A stretch of DNA of 64,000 nucleotides from Aulostomus chinensis (GCA_037954235.1 JBBMOA010000007.1:29074957-29138956), one strand, 5' to 3'. Positions 14,069-25,616 are shown, counted from the stretch's first letter. Notes: generated by a model from the letters alone, not told the origin. Numbers and translations: made by a program.

Positions 14069-14208
14069 CTTCTCTTTCCCATTCAAATGCTGAGAGGGAG
14101 CGTACCATCCATTTCTCAACACCAGGAGATCAAGACCTCCAGAAACTCCAAAAGACATTCAATGGAACGAAAGAATACTATCCAGTCTGTCATTACTGCA
14201 AGACTATA

Positions 14209-14211
<3 letters not shown>

Positions 14212-14256
<45 letters not shown>
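14212..14256. repeat. (CA)n microsatellite
   Basis: Perfect CA run of 45 bases. Confidence 0.95.
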
Positions 14257-14257
<1 letters not shown>

Positions 14258-16043
14258 AAACTACATCACCAGTCTTAACATTTTCAGCATTCACAGAAAA
14301 TAATTTGGTGATTTTTCCGTGAAGAGACTACTTTTAATTTTGCCATTTTGTTTTCAAACCAAGTCTCTGTCCTCTCCTGTTCGTCATCCACGTCTTTAGT
14401 GGACAAAACATCTGAGCATTTTAGTCTCAGCTTCCGGAGATTTCATGGAAAAATTTCACACCAGAACAACTTTCTTACTACCTTTAATTGATTTACTCGG
14501 TTATACAGACAGAACTGGTTCAGAAACACAGGCGAGATGCAGCCGACGATTCAGAACTGATACGTCCGTCTACTTTCTTTATTACTTTTATCTAAACCTG
14601 TGTTTTTAGTCCAAAGTACAATTCCTACATTTTCTCCAGACAGTTTTTTTTTTGTATTATTATCATGAACAGCACTCGTGTGTTTGCAGTTCAATTCATG
14701 AATTTGTTTTTTTCACACTCCATGAAACGAGTCAAACTCCTGAAACAAAATCTTTTAAGAGGACTGCAAACATCCAGACACGCGACAGTTGTCGTAAAAA
14801 AAAAAAGGGAATAAAAAGGAGAAGAAGGAAAAAACAAAAAGACGCTGGCCAGCTCTCTAAAGCAGAGCAAATAAAACCTCCAAAAATGTGGCAGAGTTGA
14901 TTAAAGTTTTTAAATTTCAAAGACGGACATGATTTCAAATGTTTGAGCCAGCAGGTGAAATTAAACTCCCTGGAAACCCAGACGGTCACCCCCCCCCCCG
15001 TGATCGACCCAATCTCAGTTCAACACAGTTTCGGCGAGTGTCGAAAAAAAAGAAAAGCCAAGCTCTGTGACTAAAACCCTCCACTCGTCCTCTGGTTTAA
15101 CGCCACGTGCATGAAAAACTCATTGATTACTCGATTATTCCTGCGCACTTGGACAGATCAATCTGTATTTGTTAGCATGCACATCTTAAACCAGAAACTG
15201 TAACAGTGTGTAAACGATGTAAATGTACATTTGTGGTGTTCTGTCAGTGAGATGTTGTGTGTGACGTCCCACTGTCTGTTCCACATCCTGTATAAAACTG
15301 AGAATTACAGAGGAAATTCAAAAGTTGCGCAAATTCCAGCATATTTACGTTGATGGCACTGCTGGTGGACTGATTTATGTGCCCTTTCCTCATTCAAGAA
15401 TCTCAGTTAAACTTCAAACGAAGCAACGTTGCCTGTAAAATACAGTCTAAACAGTCAACGCACTCATACGACCTAAAATTCACGAGTTCAGAGTTATCAA
15501 GACGAGTTTAACATAAAGACTACAAATGGGGGAACCGTTAGCTTTGGGTGTCCTAAAGGAACCTTACAAATAAATGCACACCAGCAATTCTGAAGTTCAA
15601 AATCACCAAATTACTTCCTCAAAGTTGCTTGGTAACTTCCTATTGGTTACTGGTTCAGAAAGTGATCGTTAAAGTTAATTAAATTTAGGAAAGGTGCTTT
15701 GTGGCGTAGTGAAAGGATGAGTTCAAAACCCAGAAACAAGCTAGCATCGTTGAATGTTTGGCTCCCTCATCTCAAAGTCTTTTGTCAAAGGCTTTTAACC
15801 AGTTGAATGTCGAAAATACATTCTTACGTAAACACAAGTCAGCGATATTTCAACATTTTGTTATACCGTGTAAAATTTCGTTGGTTAGCTCTTCAACTTA
15901 AACTTGCTAACATACTGTACATTGCTAGTCGCTAACAAGCGGCTAAACAAGACTACAGAGGTTGTCGCACACATTAAACATCGTCATGTAGGCAACAGAA
16001 GACTGAAGCTACTTGTGGTGGCGAAGGCATCATAGCATAACGT

Positions 16044-16300
16044 TAGCTTTGTACTTCCATCCGTCCATTTTCTATGCTGCTTATCTATTACGGGTCGCGG
16101 GGGCGGGGCTGGAGCGTGTCCCTGCTGACATTGGGTGAGAGGGGGGTTCACCCTGGACGGGTCCCCAGTCCATCGCAGGGCCATCAGGAGCAATTAGAGG
16201 TTCGGTATCTTGCTCCAGGACACTTAGACATGGTCACCAGGGGCAGTGAGGATCGAACCAGCGACCCTTCGGTTGCTAGACGACAGCTCTAGCTTTGTAC
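16044..16300 (-). mobile_element. tRNA-derived SINE with target-site duplication
   Basis: On the minus strand the element starts with a tRNA-like head carrying the Pol III B box GGTTCGATCC (rc of 16,250-16,259). It ends in the GGTCGC-rich tail and AAAATGGACGGATGG end seen in many teleost non-LTR retroposons. It is bracketed by a perfect 11-bp direct repeat TAGCTTTGTAC at 16,044-16,054 and 16,290-16,300, the expected LINE-type target-site duplication. The body is about 235 bp. The SINE family name was not determined. Confidence 0.8.
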
Positions 16301-19300
16301 GTCTAATAACTGCAAACTTGCAACTACACCAGTCGTATCAAACTAATGTCAATTTAACCAGAATAACACTGCAGCTCGCCATTACGCAGATATTTCCATT
16401 TGCGGTCGACTGCTGTTTTGAAGTCTCCCTGACTGTGATACAACCCACCAGCTAGCTTAGTAGCACTTATAATACACCGAAAAAATGGCACTTCTTGACG
16501 AAGATGTGGCTGGTGCATCAGGGCGGGCCTGCCAGGCCCCCCCACGCATTAACGTACCACCAACAAAAAAAATGTTGTCTTCATCAAAGCCTCAACATAT
16601 TTTCACTGAATAAACGCCTCAAGTTACACAAACACCACCGACATTTCTCTCTGGAGCAGATCGCGCTGCAGTTGCAGCTTGTTGTCTGGGGGCGGTGACA
16701 CGCCTGGGAGCGGGAGGTCCATGAACACAACTCCTCAACTGGACCAGAACTCCAATCGTTTGTTGCTCTACTGGGTCTTCCTTTGGGAAATCATGAGCCA
16801 GGAACCAGGCCGAGGGGGGGGGGGTCACGACTGTGGCGAGTCCTCATCTAGGTCATCCTGTCACCATCGCTGTTTTGTTTTTTTCCCCAAAACACCTAAA
16901 ACAGACAACTACCAGACTATAAAAAGATTAGGCATAAATTTGTCAGAATCTTAATATGGGAGTTAATAAATGCTGACTCGCCCTTCAAATTTGTGAAAAC
17001 AACAGACGACAAGCAGAGCTGAACTTTGTGGCTCTTTTTCTTCGTAGCTTCCTAGCTTGACCGGCTAACTTTGGGTTTGGGAGGACAATTACAATTCTAT
17101 AAGAGTCTCAGTCTTCGGTTGGGGACTGTCCCCAGATATACATGATATACATTTGGTGCATTAGTGTATACTTGCTGTTGTAAATTTTAAAAATAAACAC
17201 ACAAAAAACAAACAAAGCGGGCGTGTTGAGAAGGAAGGAAGCTGCCCCCCGGTGCAACAGCAGGACTCACTGATGTGTGTAAGGGGAACAGGTCGCATCA
17301 GGCTTTGGTTGGAGGGGAGAAACAAGACGATGGACTCCAAAGTTTGCGTGTTTTCCGTTTGTCTGCTAGCAGGATTTTTACGCAAAGACCGCGAGGCCGA
17401 TTTTGTTGTTTTTTTTGTTTGTTTTTTTTAAATCAAACTTGGTGAAGGACTTGTAACAAGCACCGAGGGAGAGAGAATCTGCTCTGTTCTGCAGAAGATC
17501 CATGTCCTCTACCAAGTTGGGTGATGCTGGTGGAGGCAGGCGCCCTCTACACAACTGCTTTCCTCTAAAGGGACAAATTTACCTTTGAACACAGCGGCAC
17601 GACGCAGCATCCATGTCCTTTTAATTTTCTTGACATGCGATTAGAAGGTAAGCAGGGAACCGATGTCAGGATCAGGGAACAAGTCATTTACTACAGTTCT
17701 TCTTAGCTTTTACTCTTGACTTGTGTACTGTTTAACCTTTGACGCTGCAGACTGAAGAATTACGCATGTATTCCTGGGCTGTACTGCAATCAGCAGTACA
17801 ATCACCTTGTTGATTACCAATAAAATATTGACTTGAAAGGAACTGAATTAAATGTAACTCTAATGCAGGCAGCCTATTAGCAGAAAGTCGGCGTGTCCGG
17901 ACCCAGACAACTCTGAAAGCTTGGCCCACATCAGAGCCAGAAGTTCCAAGCGTGGCCTAAACGAGGCCCAAATGTGACTGATCTGGGGAGTTGAGGACAC
18001 ACAATCGCTGGTAGTAATTCTACACAGCAACCTTTATGAGCTCCAAGATTGGGCGCCATTATACGCGACGGGTTCAGGAGCACCAGGTGGATCGTGCAGG
18101 GCTACATGGATCCGCGGTGGTGAAGACAATGAATCCCTCGGCTGATGTTGCAACCTCAACAGATGATCAGGACGAGCGTACAGTGACCGGAAGTATGTGA
18201 TTGCTGATAGACAACAACAACAAAAAAAAGAAAGACGTGCGTGAGCAAAGTTTTTGTGATGAGGTGGAAAAACTCAGGCACCTACTTCAGGATCCGGGAG
18301 CGGCACTGCCACTCCACCACCATCAGGACGCAAGCTAACATTCACAGTTACAAAGGGCACCTTTAACGCCAGACACTGGTGCCTTCACTGATGAAACTGC
18401 GCTTGAAAAAAAATCATGGTGCATATTTTTGTTTTATTAAATAACCTGTCCTGTGACGGACTGGCGATAGGCTCCACCCCCCCACCCCCGTGACCCTTAA
18501 AAGGATAAGAGGTAGAAAATGGATGGATGGATAAATAAATTGTCTTTTAAAGTTATAAAATGTGGCAGATTTGGAGATTTATGATGAACCCGGTTTCATA
18601 AGCCACACAAGCTATCATTCAGTCAGAGAGCATCCTGGTATCTGACCTGCTGCTGGATCACCGACTTCCTGAACTCGCACCAAAGGGCTGCTGACCGTTT
18701 GGCATCCCAACCGGAAATGAAGTCGTTCTCTATTCGGAATCTGTGCCTGGGCTCACAGCACAGGACGCAAGAAACAACGGGGACGCGGCGCGACGTAAAC
18801 AGTCAGTTTACCAACAGAATATCTGAAACAAAGGGAAACGCAAAACCAAACAACATAATAATATAAACCGCTCTGGGAATTCAAAAGATCCACACACACT
18901 CAGGCAAACACACACTGGGAACTTCACTTGAAATATGCAAAAAAAAAACAGAAAAAAAAGTCTCTTGGCTGAATTTGTAAGACTTAATTCACACAAAGGG
19001 ACGTATTCTCCGCTGACCTCCCTCAGCCACAAGGGCGTTTGCTATTTCAACTCTCCAGGATTTAGATGTGTCCGTCCGAGATTTCTCCCGCCAAACCAAC
19101 ACCACGGAGGAGAACAGAGTCTCAGTCCAGCCGCATTAAAAAAATATAGAAATTCACCAACAAAATATCACCCTAAATGAGGTACATTTAGAAGACCAAC
19201 AGACTGAACTGGTACTTCAGTCAGCTGCTGGTGTGATAAACGGGCCATGATTCCATTTAATGGAGCTGGCAAGCAAAAAACACCAAACGTAGCCATTTCA

Positions 19301-20270
19301 AAAAGTGGACAAATGAAACCCAAGCTTCCCTCATCTGGAGTGGGAGAGTCGGTTTGTGCGACAGGGGGGAATTAACCCTTTAAACAGATAGAGACTTGTT
19401 TGGATTTGATAAAGAGTTTGGACTAACTTGAGCCAGGACAGCTCGCTTAACCATCACCCAGCAATTAGAGGTTCACAGCAGGCGTTTTAATTGAAATAAA
19501 CGTTTGTAGTCGGTTTCAAAAAGAAGATGAGGAACATAAAAGTATTTGAAAGTCTGTGTATTTGCACACACACTCTCACACGGACACACACTTTCTATAA
19601 GATCCACTTCGTTTCTGTTCCGTGCTGCCAAACATTGCAGTTCCTGTCTTTGTAGAAAAAAAAAAGAAGGGGGCTCATGAGGAGGACCTGAACGCATCAT
19701 CATCTAAGAGAGGACGCAAAATAGCTGCTGAGGCGTCTCGGGCGGCTCCACGTCTCGCCACCACACACTCCCGGTCATTTAAACTGGTTTATAATGGTGG
19801 TAGACACCTGAGCTGGTTTGCGACTCAAGGCCCGGACGCAGGAGGAGACATTTCAAACGGTCACTTGCGCTTCCGGCCCACTGGTGCCGTAACTACGGCG
19901 CTGCTACAAGGGCAAGTACATCAAACGTGACGTGGACGTGTTGCCTCAGCTGTCGACGATGTGATGACTCACTCTGAGAGGTGACAGAGCAGGTATTTGG
20001 GTGGGGGTGTGGGGGGGGGGGGGGGGACTCTGCAGCCCGGGATGCCACAAAACAAAACAACGGGAATAAAGCGGCTGCGTCGCTCTGAGGTAGAACCCAA
20101 CTTTGTCCATCACTTCCGCCACTGACACGCACCTGCAAAGCTGTGTTACCCCGGAGTCAGAGGATTCACCTATACGTCATAATCTGTGGTTCATTAAAAA
20201 AAAGTCCAAATGAAGCTGAAATTCGAGAAGAAGACAAGAAGAAGGAGGACAAAAGGGAACCAAACACCAC
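16301..20270. other. Intergenic, no gene seen
   Basis: Apart from the retroposon tail at 18,446-18,536, this stretch holds unremarkable sequence with short homopolymer runs. No splice-compatible exon series or RNA gene was recognised. Confidence 0.5.
18446..18536 (+). mobile_element. 3' tail of a teleost non-LTR retroposon
   Basis: The sequence runs through GTGACGGACTGGCGA-like sequence and GTGACCCTTAAAAGGATAAG to GTAGAAAATGGATGGATGGA. This is a very common 3' end of fish L2-like LINEs and their SINEs. No body or head is visible upstream, so it is a truncated copy. The family is inferred from memory. Confidence 0.65.
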
Positions 20271-20277
20271 AAACCCG

Positions 20278-20285
20278 TGACGTCA
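20278..20285. promoter_or_regulatory. CRE palindrome
   Basis: Perfect TGACGTCA, the CREB/ATF consensus. First of five in this CpG-rich domain. Confidence 0.5.
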
Positions 20286-20733
20286 TTACAAGCCCCATGC
20301 AAGACGCTATTTGGATTTAACGTCATAACGCAACTCGGGCCGTGCAATTACCTGAGCAGAGCAGGAGCAGGAGGAGGAGTGTTCACTCTCCTTCCGAAAC
20401 TCGGGACACCTTTTTCCTCTCTGACGCGCTGCTGGAGGCTCGTCGGAGAGTTCGGTTCGGTTCAGTCCTTCATCCGGGTTCTAGTTTGTTGCCTCCTGGA
20501 ACACAGAAAGACACGCGGTGACGTGAGCCATCACAAACTTTGACTGCAGGCCTGCGTGGGCCGGACAGAGAGGACACGAGTGTGTGGGAAGGTCGGTGGT
20601 GGTATTAGGTTACAAACCCGGGAAAGTCCCGGTTTTCACGCACCTGTCTTGACACCTGGCACACACAACCCACACACACACACACCCCAAAATAATTACG
20701 TCATTCTTATCAGGCATCAACGTTCACGATGAG

Positions 20734-20741
20734 TGACGTCA
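20734..20741. promoter_or_regulatory. CRE palindrome
   Basis: Perfect TGACGTCA, 456 bases from the previous copy. Confidence 0.5.
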
Positions 20742-21280
20742 CCCCCAACAACAGAGAACCAGCATCTCCTCACCCCCCACGCAATTCTTCACGGGGTCAA
20801 AGGTCACGCCATTTGCCCTTAAGTGAGAGCACCGTCACTCCCGCGTGCTTTTGTGAAGTTCTATCCCAACACTTCTCCATCTCCAGAACCTGCATGGGGC
20901 TGCGAGGGAGGGGGCGACGGGAGGAGGTGCGTGTGTGTGTGTGGGGTGGGGGGTTAAGGTCACATGTGACTGAAGTGACAGAGGCGTGTGATGCGGGACT
21001 GCTGCGGGACTAGAAACCGAAAACAACCACCCACACGCTTTAACGACCACCTCAATTACACCACGTAACTTTTAAGACCTGTAGAGCGCCAAGAGGGGAG
21101 CACGTGATTACCGCGTAGCCCCCCCCCCCCCCCATACACACACACACACACACACACGCCTGCTGCCTGGCTCTTTAATGCGGATATATTTTTACATGAA
21201 TTATGATTATTCTCCCTAATTCTGATGGAGCAGCTGGACACACATACACGCACGCACGCGCACTCACACTCACACTCACA

Positions 21281-21281
<1 letters not shown>

Positions 21282-21314
<33 letters not shown>
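21282..21314. repeat. (CA)n microsatellite
   Basis: CA run preceded by CACACT-type degenerate repeats from about 21,238. Confidence 0.9.
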
Positions 21315-21315
<1 letters not shown>

Positions 21316-21615
21316 GCTGCTTTACAACAACAAAAAAAGTGGCGAGCCTCTTCTTCTTCTGGGGGCTAAACTGAGTCGTATCTTCCTTCTTTGCTTCTCC
21401 TCCGCGGGTTCCGGGGCAGGAGGATCCGCTCTGAGTTCTGTCTCCACCGGCGTGAGGTCGTCACGCAGCTGGAGGCCAAGGATTTACGGTGCTGCTGAAC
21501 TTGTGACAGCACCGCGTCATTCAGCCGGGAGTTCGACAATCGGCCATTTTTTTAATGTGTATTTTCTTTTCTTTTGGTCGGTTTCTTTATGTTCTTCTCT
21601 CGGGAGGGGCGGGGC

Positions 21616-21714
21616 GGGATCGCACCGGGGTCAGGGTGGGATCACACCGGGGTCAGGGTGGGATCGCACCGGGGTCAGGGTGGGATCGCACCGGGGTCAG
21701 GGTGGGATCGCACG
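21616..21714. repeat. 22-bp minisatellite, about 4.5 copies
   Basis: The unit begins GGGATCGCACC and continues GGGGTCAGGGT. GGGAT recurs every 22 bases from 21,616 and one copy has an A for G. Three frames stay open across it and give repeated Gly/Arg/Ser peptides, which I regard as artefacts. Confidence 0.9.
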
Positions 21715-21829
21715 GTCTCTGCTCGCTCTATGTGGGGAACGTTGGCAAGAAACAGTGGTGGGCGATGCTTGAGGTACGGGGAGGGACATACGTTTGTATT
21801 AAAGGGGATGTTGCGTGGATATTCAGAGG

Positions 21830-21830
<1 letters not shown>

Positions 21831-21880
<50 letters not shown>
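21831..21880. repeat. (CA)n microsatellite
   Basis: Perfect CA run of 50 bases. Confidence 0.95.
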
Positions 21881-21885
<5 letters not shown>

Positions 21886-22070
21886 GGTGCATGAGGCAGC
21901 GATTGCCTCACTGCTCTCCCTCTGCCGACCGGGGCTTCTCTCTGTAGGGCGGCCTTATTGGGGGAATCCCTGCATATGCACTTTGATTACAGGTGTGTGT
22001 GTTCACACTTTTTTTCTTTTAAGGGGGCCACGGGTTCAGTGACGTCCGAGCAAAGAGGCACCCCACCCTC

Positions 22071-22083
22071 CACACACACACAC

Positions 22084-22127
<44 letters not shown>
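22071..22127. repeat. (CA)n microsatellite, interrupted
   Basis: CA run with one CCCT interruption near its left end. Confidence 0.9.
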
Positions 22128-22131
<4 letters not shown>

Positions 22132-22197
22132 AACTAAGTTCATTGGAAGGGTCTCCCCGTGTTTACACTCTGCTGGGGGCAACTGTCTGTTTAGGAC

Positions 22198-22198
<1 letters not shown>

Positions 22199-22263
<65 letters not shown>
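22199..22263. repeat. (GT)n microsatellite
   Basis: Perfect GT run of about 65 bases, roughly 460 bases downstream of the mir-129 hairpin in its direction of transcription. Confidence 0.95.
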
Positions 22264-22266
<3 letters not shown>

Positions 22267-22736
22267 GAAGAAGGGAGGGGGGGCGTGTTTGGGTGAAATA
22301 ATGATTTGATACTTTTACAAAGTTTTGTGTCCATGTTTCTTGAGAGAGGGAGGTGGGAGAAAAAGAACCGATACAATCAAATAAAATAAATCAATTTTCA
22401 GATGCTCGAAAGTAAAAAAAAAAAAAAAACTTGGGTGCGACGTGGCTGCAGAGCTTCGCCACAATTTCTGACAAAGGAGAAAACTGTTGACTGGGAGGGG
22501 GGGGAAAAAGATACACACAGAGGCTGAAAGTAACCATGACAAAAGCTGTACAGCTCCGGCGGAGACGGGAACAACAGGAGTAAATACTGACAACAGCGAA
22601 GCAGAAAGAAATTTCCAGCAGAAAAAAAAGGAGAAGAAAAAAAAACCAAAACAAGCCGTTGAAAGAACGAAAGATTCCAGGAGTGGAGCGGTCCTCCGGT
22701 GGCGGCGTCTCGGCGTGGCGATTGCGCCCTCCGCGA

Positions 22737-22758
22737 ATGCTTTTTGGGGTAAGGGCTT
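22737..22758 (-). ncRNA. mir129: mature miR-129-3p (mir-129-2 type)
   Basis: 22 nt on the 3' arm, beginning AAGCCCUUACC. The start AAGCCCUU distinguishes the 129-2 3p product from the 129-1 form, which I recall starting AAGCCCUUACCCCAAAAAGU. Confidence 0.88.
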
Positions 22759-22780
22759 CCCAGATTAATAGTTACGAACA

Positions 22781-22801
22781 GCAAGCCCAGACCGCAAAAA
22801 G
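22781..22801 (-). ncRNA. mir129: mature miR-129-5p
   Basis: 21 nt on the 5' arm of the hairpin, seed UUUUUGC at positions 2-8. It matches the vertebrate mature sequence as I know it, with no differences. Confidence 0.94.
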
Positions 22802-22820
22802 ATTCGTGAAGGACATTCAT

Positions 22821-22878
22821 CCGCTGCTGCTGCCGCCGCCGCCGCTGCTGCTGCCGCCGCCGCCGCCGCCGCTGCCGT
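22821..22878. repeat. (CCG/CTG)n trinucleotide repeat beside mir-129
   Basis: Alternating blocks of CTG and CCG triplets (CAG/CGG on the transcribed strand) begin about five bases from the base of the mir-129 stem. The tract gives a false poly-alanine ORF on the minus strand. Confidence 0.95.
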
Positions 22879-23349
22879 CCGACGGCGGCTCCGCGACACC
22901 CGGGGAGGCTGCTGGGTTCCCGCTCTGGTGGATTTATCTCCCTCCCAGGTTCGGCTGATTGTATCTCCAGCCATCGGCAACCCGAGGCGAGTGTGTCCCT
23001 CCAATAGGAGGAGGAGAGACAGAAGGAGAAGGAGAAGGAGGAGAGGAGGAGAGGAGGGGGTCTCCGGATGCCAAGGCTGCTGGTGCAACTGAGAGCTGTC
23101 CAAGGTCCTTTCGCTTTGATTCCCCCTCCACTCCTCCAGTTTGAATCCTGCTCTCTCTCCCCTCTCCTCCTTCATCCCCTTCCTTCTCTGCTCTCTTTGT
23201 CGCTCTCTAATATTTGCCTTTTCTTGCTACCCCCCCCCCCCAAACGCTCGGATGTGCAAAGCCCATGTGATGATTGGAAGCTGTGCACCGATGCGTTTTG
23301 TTGTCAGTGCGCGCTCTCTCTCTCTCTCTGTTATATTCCCTGGTCCGTG

Positions 23350-23350
<1 letters not shown>

Positions 23351-23395
<45 letters not shown>
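23351..23395. repeat. (TG)n microsatellite
   Basis: Perfect TG run of 45 bases between the mir-129 hairpin and the CCAAT dyad upstream of it. Confidence 0.95.
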
Positions 23396-23396
<1 letters not shown>

Positions 23397-23485
23397 TCCC
23401 TGTGAGAAGCGCTGTCTCTCTCCCTGCAGCCGCTCCAGAGCTCTGGGTGAGGAGAGGAGAGGAGAGCAAGGCTGTAAACTGCTGG

Positions 23486-23571
23486 CAATAAATAGAGAAG
23501 CAGGGAGGCATCTGATTGGACGAGGCACGAACCTCGTCATCAACCAATCGGTGTCTCGCTCATATAGGGAC
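23486..23571. promoter_or_regulatory. Candidate divergent promoter (CCAAT dyad with TATA-like boxes)
   Basis: Two opposite CCAAT boxes (ATTGG 23,515-23,519; CCAAT 23,544-23,548) flank a perfect 7-bp inverted repeat GACGAGG/CCTCGTC with a 6-base spacer. Towards mir-129, 20-29 bases on, lies CTATTTATTG (rc of 23,486-23,495), which could act as TATA or MEF2 site. On the other side is CATATAGGGA at 23,561-23,570. The left-facing start would be about 650 nt upstream of the miRNA hairpin. No start site can be proven from sequence. Confidence 0.4.
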
Positions 23572-23905
23572 CCCCCTTTTTGAAAAAAAAAATGACATGG
23601 CAAACCAAATTGTGATCTATACCAGAGAAAGTGTGTGCCATTTCGTGAGGATATATGCTAATACGCATGTGCGTTTTTCTTTTTTTCTCCCCCCAACTCC
23701 TGTCTTTTCCCCCCTTTTTTTGCTTTTGCAGGACGTCTAGCAAATAGCTGATGTCATGACCAGCGGCATCAAACATTTTTTTGGAATGTGGAATAATAAA
23801 TAAAACAGGAAAAAAGGGAAAAACGCCACTTACCCCCCCCCCCTTTTACCCCCCTCCCCTCACGCGCCAGCTGCAAACAGCTGGAGACGCCAACTGACCA
23901 CGCGA

Positions 23906-23991
23906 CAAGAAGAAGAAGAAGGAGAAGAAGAAGGAGAAGAAGAAGGAGAAGAAGAAGGAGAAGAAGAAGAAGAAGAAGAAGAAGAAGAAGA
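23906..23991. repeat. (GAA/GGA)n purine tract
   Basis: About 85 bases of GAAGAAGAAGGA-type repeats, entirely purine on the plus strand. Such tracts can adopt triplex structures. Confidence 0.9.
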
Positions 23992-24108
23992 AAACAGATT
24001 CAGAATGGAGAGTGGAAGTGTGGCAGCTTCTCAAAAGCGGAAAGCATTCGAACGACTCGCGGTCACCTATAGAGTTGGGGGGGGGGCCTCAACCCGGAAC
24101 AGTTACAG

Positions 24109-24116
24109 TGACGTCA
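24109..24116. promoter_or_regulatory. CRE palindrome
   Basis: Perfect TGACGTCA, 1.3 kb upstream of the mir-129 hairpin. Confidence 0.5.
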
Positions 24117-24292
24117 GTTTATCCGCTGAAGAGCTGACCAAAAAAAACCAACAACGAAAAGGAAAACAATCAAATTTGAGCTGAGATTTTGTAGCAGGAG
24201 AATAAAAGTTAACACAACTGCACGTCGCGGAGCGTCACACAAACATCCATCCACACATACTTCACACTGTCTTTAATGTGTTTTGAACATGA

Positions 24293-24307
24293 ACACACAC
24301 ACACACA

Positions 24308-24357
<50 letters not shown>
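24293..24357. repeat. (AC)n microsatellite
   Basis: About 65 bases of AC with one ACAT interruption. Confidence 0.95.
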
Positions 24358-24359
<2 letters not shown>

Positions 24360-25377
24360 AGGGAGGCAAAGGAATAACAAAAATAACTTACCTTCTTTTT
24401 AAATTCCTGCAACAGGTCCATTATTTCTCAGTGTCCGTTACCCCCCACCCCCCAACATCCCTCCATGGAGCAGGGTAGTACTTTACCGGGGTAGAAGACG
24501 GGTCACGACCCCCCCCCCCCCCAAGATCAGGTGTGATCCCGAATCACCCCTCCCCCTCCCTCCCTCCTCCCCCTCTTCCTCTCTCTACCACTGGTGAAAG
24601 TCGTCTGCATTCAAGTTGGCTGCCAGCAGGGCTCACACTGAACACTCGTTGGGGGGGGGGGGGATATTTGGGAGTGACGGAGGGGGGGGGCATGAGGAAA
24701 TGGTAAGTGCAGACCCAGAGTCTGAAGCCCCCCCCCCCCCACCCCACCCCCCTCCCGGTGTGGCTATTTTTTATTGGGTGGTCTTTTCATTTGCAACCCA
24801 GTCAGTCACGATCCCCCCCCACCCCCACCCCCACCGTCTGCACTACTGCACAGCGACTGCCTCTCCTGACGCAGCCGGCGCGCGTGCGCGCATTACCCAC
24901 GTCACGACGGAGCGGGATGCGCGAGATGCGGCGTCTCAATTCACTCGGTGTGGCGCGTTTTTGACCGGAGAAGAAGAACAAGATGGGGGGGGGGGGGTGG
25001 CGAGAAACACAACAAAAACAAAACACTGGGGGAATGAGGCTGGTGTCCCGGGTCACGAACGTCACTGCTAGGTGACTGAAAGGGGGACCTCTTAGACCAG
25101 AAGCTCCACCACGAGTTAAAAGTGAGGACAGCTCCTTAAATTAAAAACAAACAAACAAAAAACACCCAGAGCCTTCGCGAGAGCAGGGCTCCGGTGCGCG
25201 TGACGGGATTATTAATTTATTTTTATTATATTTTTCTTTTCTTTTTTTTTTCCTCTCGTCGATCCACGTTGCGTTTGAAGGATCCGCGGACGGTGAAGGA
25301 AACGAGACTGAATCCGTCACGAGGTGCTCAGACCAGACACGGTAGGAAATGACGGGGAGAGGAGGAGCTGGTCCGAG

Positions 25378-25379
<2 letters not shown>

Positions 25380-25421
<42 letters not shown>
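25380..25421. repeat. (CT)n microsatellite
   Basis: Perfect CT run of about 42 bases. Confidence 0.95.
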
Positions 25422-25424
<3 letters not shown>

Positions 25425-25616
25425 CTGCCTATTACGACCCGCGACGCCGTTCAAAATCATGCAGGCGGGAAAACCTCTGTCTTAAATCGTCTCCTCCTCC
25501 AGCGCGGCTCCAGGAGAGAGGAGACGCTTCCAAGCAGGAGTGAATAAGCTTTTGGCTGCCAGGAACACCAGTCTACCACAACCGCCCCCCCCCCCATCAC
25601 CGGGCGCGCGCGCACA

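Larger units (their letters stand above)
8061..16040. other. Intergenic, no gene seen
   Basis: I see no exon series or RNA gene. Contents are long CA/GT tracts, short tandem repeats at 11,526 and 12,221, poly-A/T runs and otherwise unremarkable sequence. Confidence 0.55.
22725..22815 (-). ncRNA. mir129: microRNA precursor mir-129 (mir-129-2 type)
   Basis: Read on the minus strand this is a 91-nt stem-loop. The 5p arm (22,781-22,801) begins CUUUUUGCGGUCUGGGCUUG, the vertebrate miR-129-5p sequence with seed UUUUUGC. The 3p arm (22,737-22,758) begins AAGCCCUUACCCC and ends AAAAAGCAU, matching the 3p product of mir-129-2. Drosha features are present: a basal UG at -14/-13 from the 5p start, UGU directly after the 5p arm, and a CNNC motif about 17 nt past the 3p end. 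miR-129 is enriched in the vertebrate nervous system. In human MIR129-2 lies downstream of API5 on the same strand, as here, which supports the -2 assignment over a paralogue. Confidence 0.96.

Noticed and set aside
16250..16259. tRNA gene suggested by a B box
   Set aside because: No cloverleaf. The tail and target-site duplication show a SINE. The similar B box at 58,011-58,020 is likewise a relic.
21203..21947. 189- and 130-codon open frames with GVRVGSHRGQGG repeats
   Set aside because: Produced by the CA tracts and the 22-bp minisatellite. No flanking homology.
22765..23175. 136-codon minus-strand frame with poly-Ala and poly-Leu
   Set aside because: Runs through the CCG/CTG repeat and overlaps the mir-129 hairpin, so it is better explained as pri-miRNA sequence.
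23740..23800. Possible small exon after a strong polypyrimidine-CAG acceptor near 23,731, followed by AATAAA
   Set aside because: Looks like a terminal exon on the plus strand, but no coding sense, donor partner or homology supports it. Left as chance.
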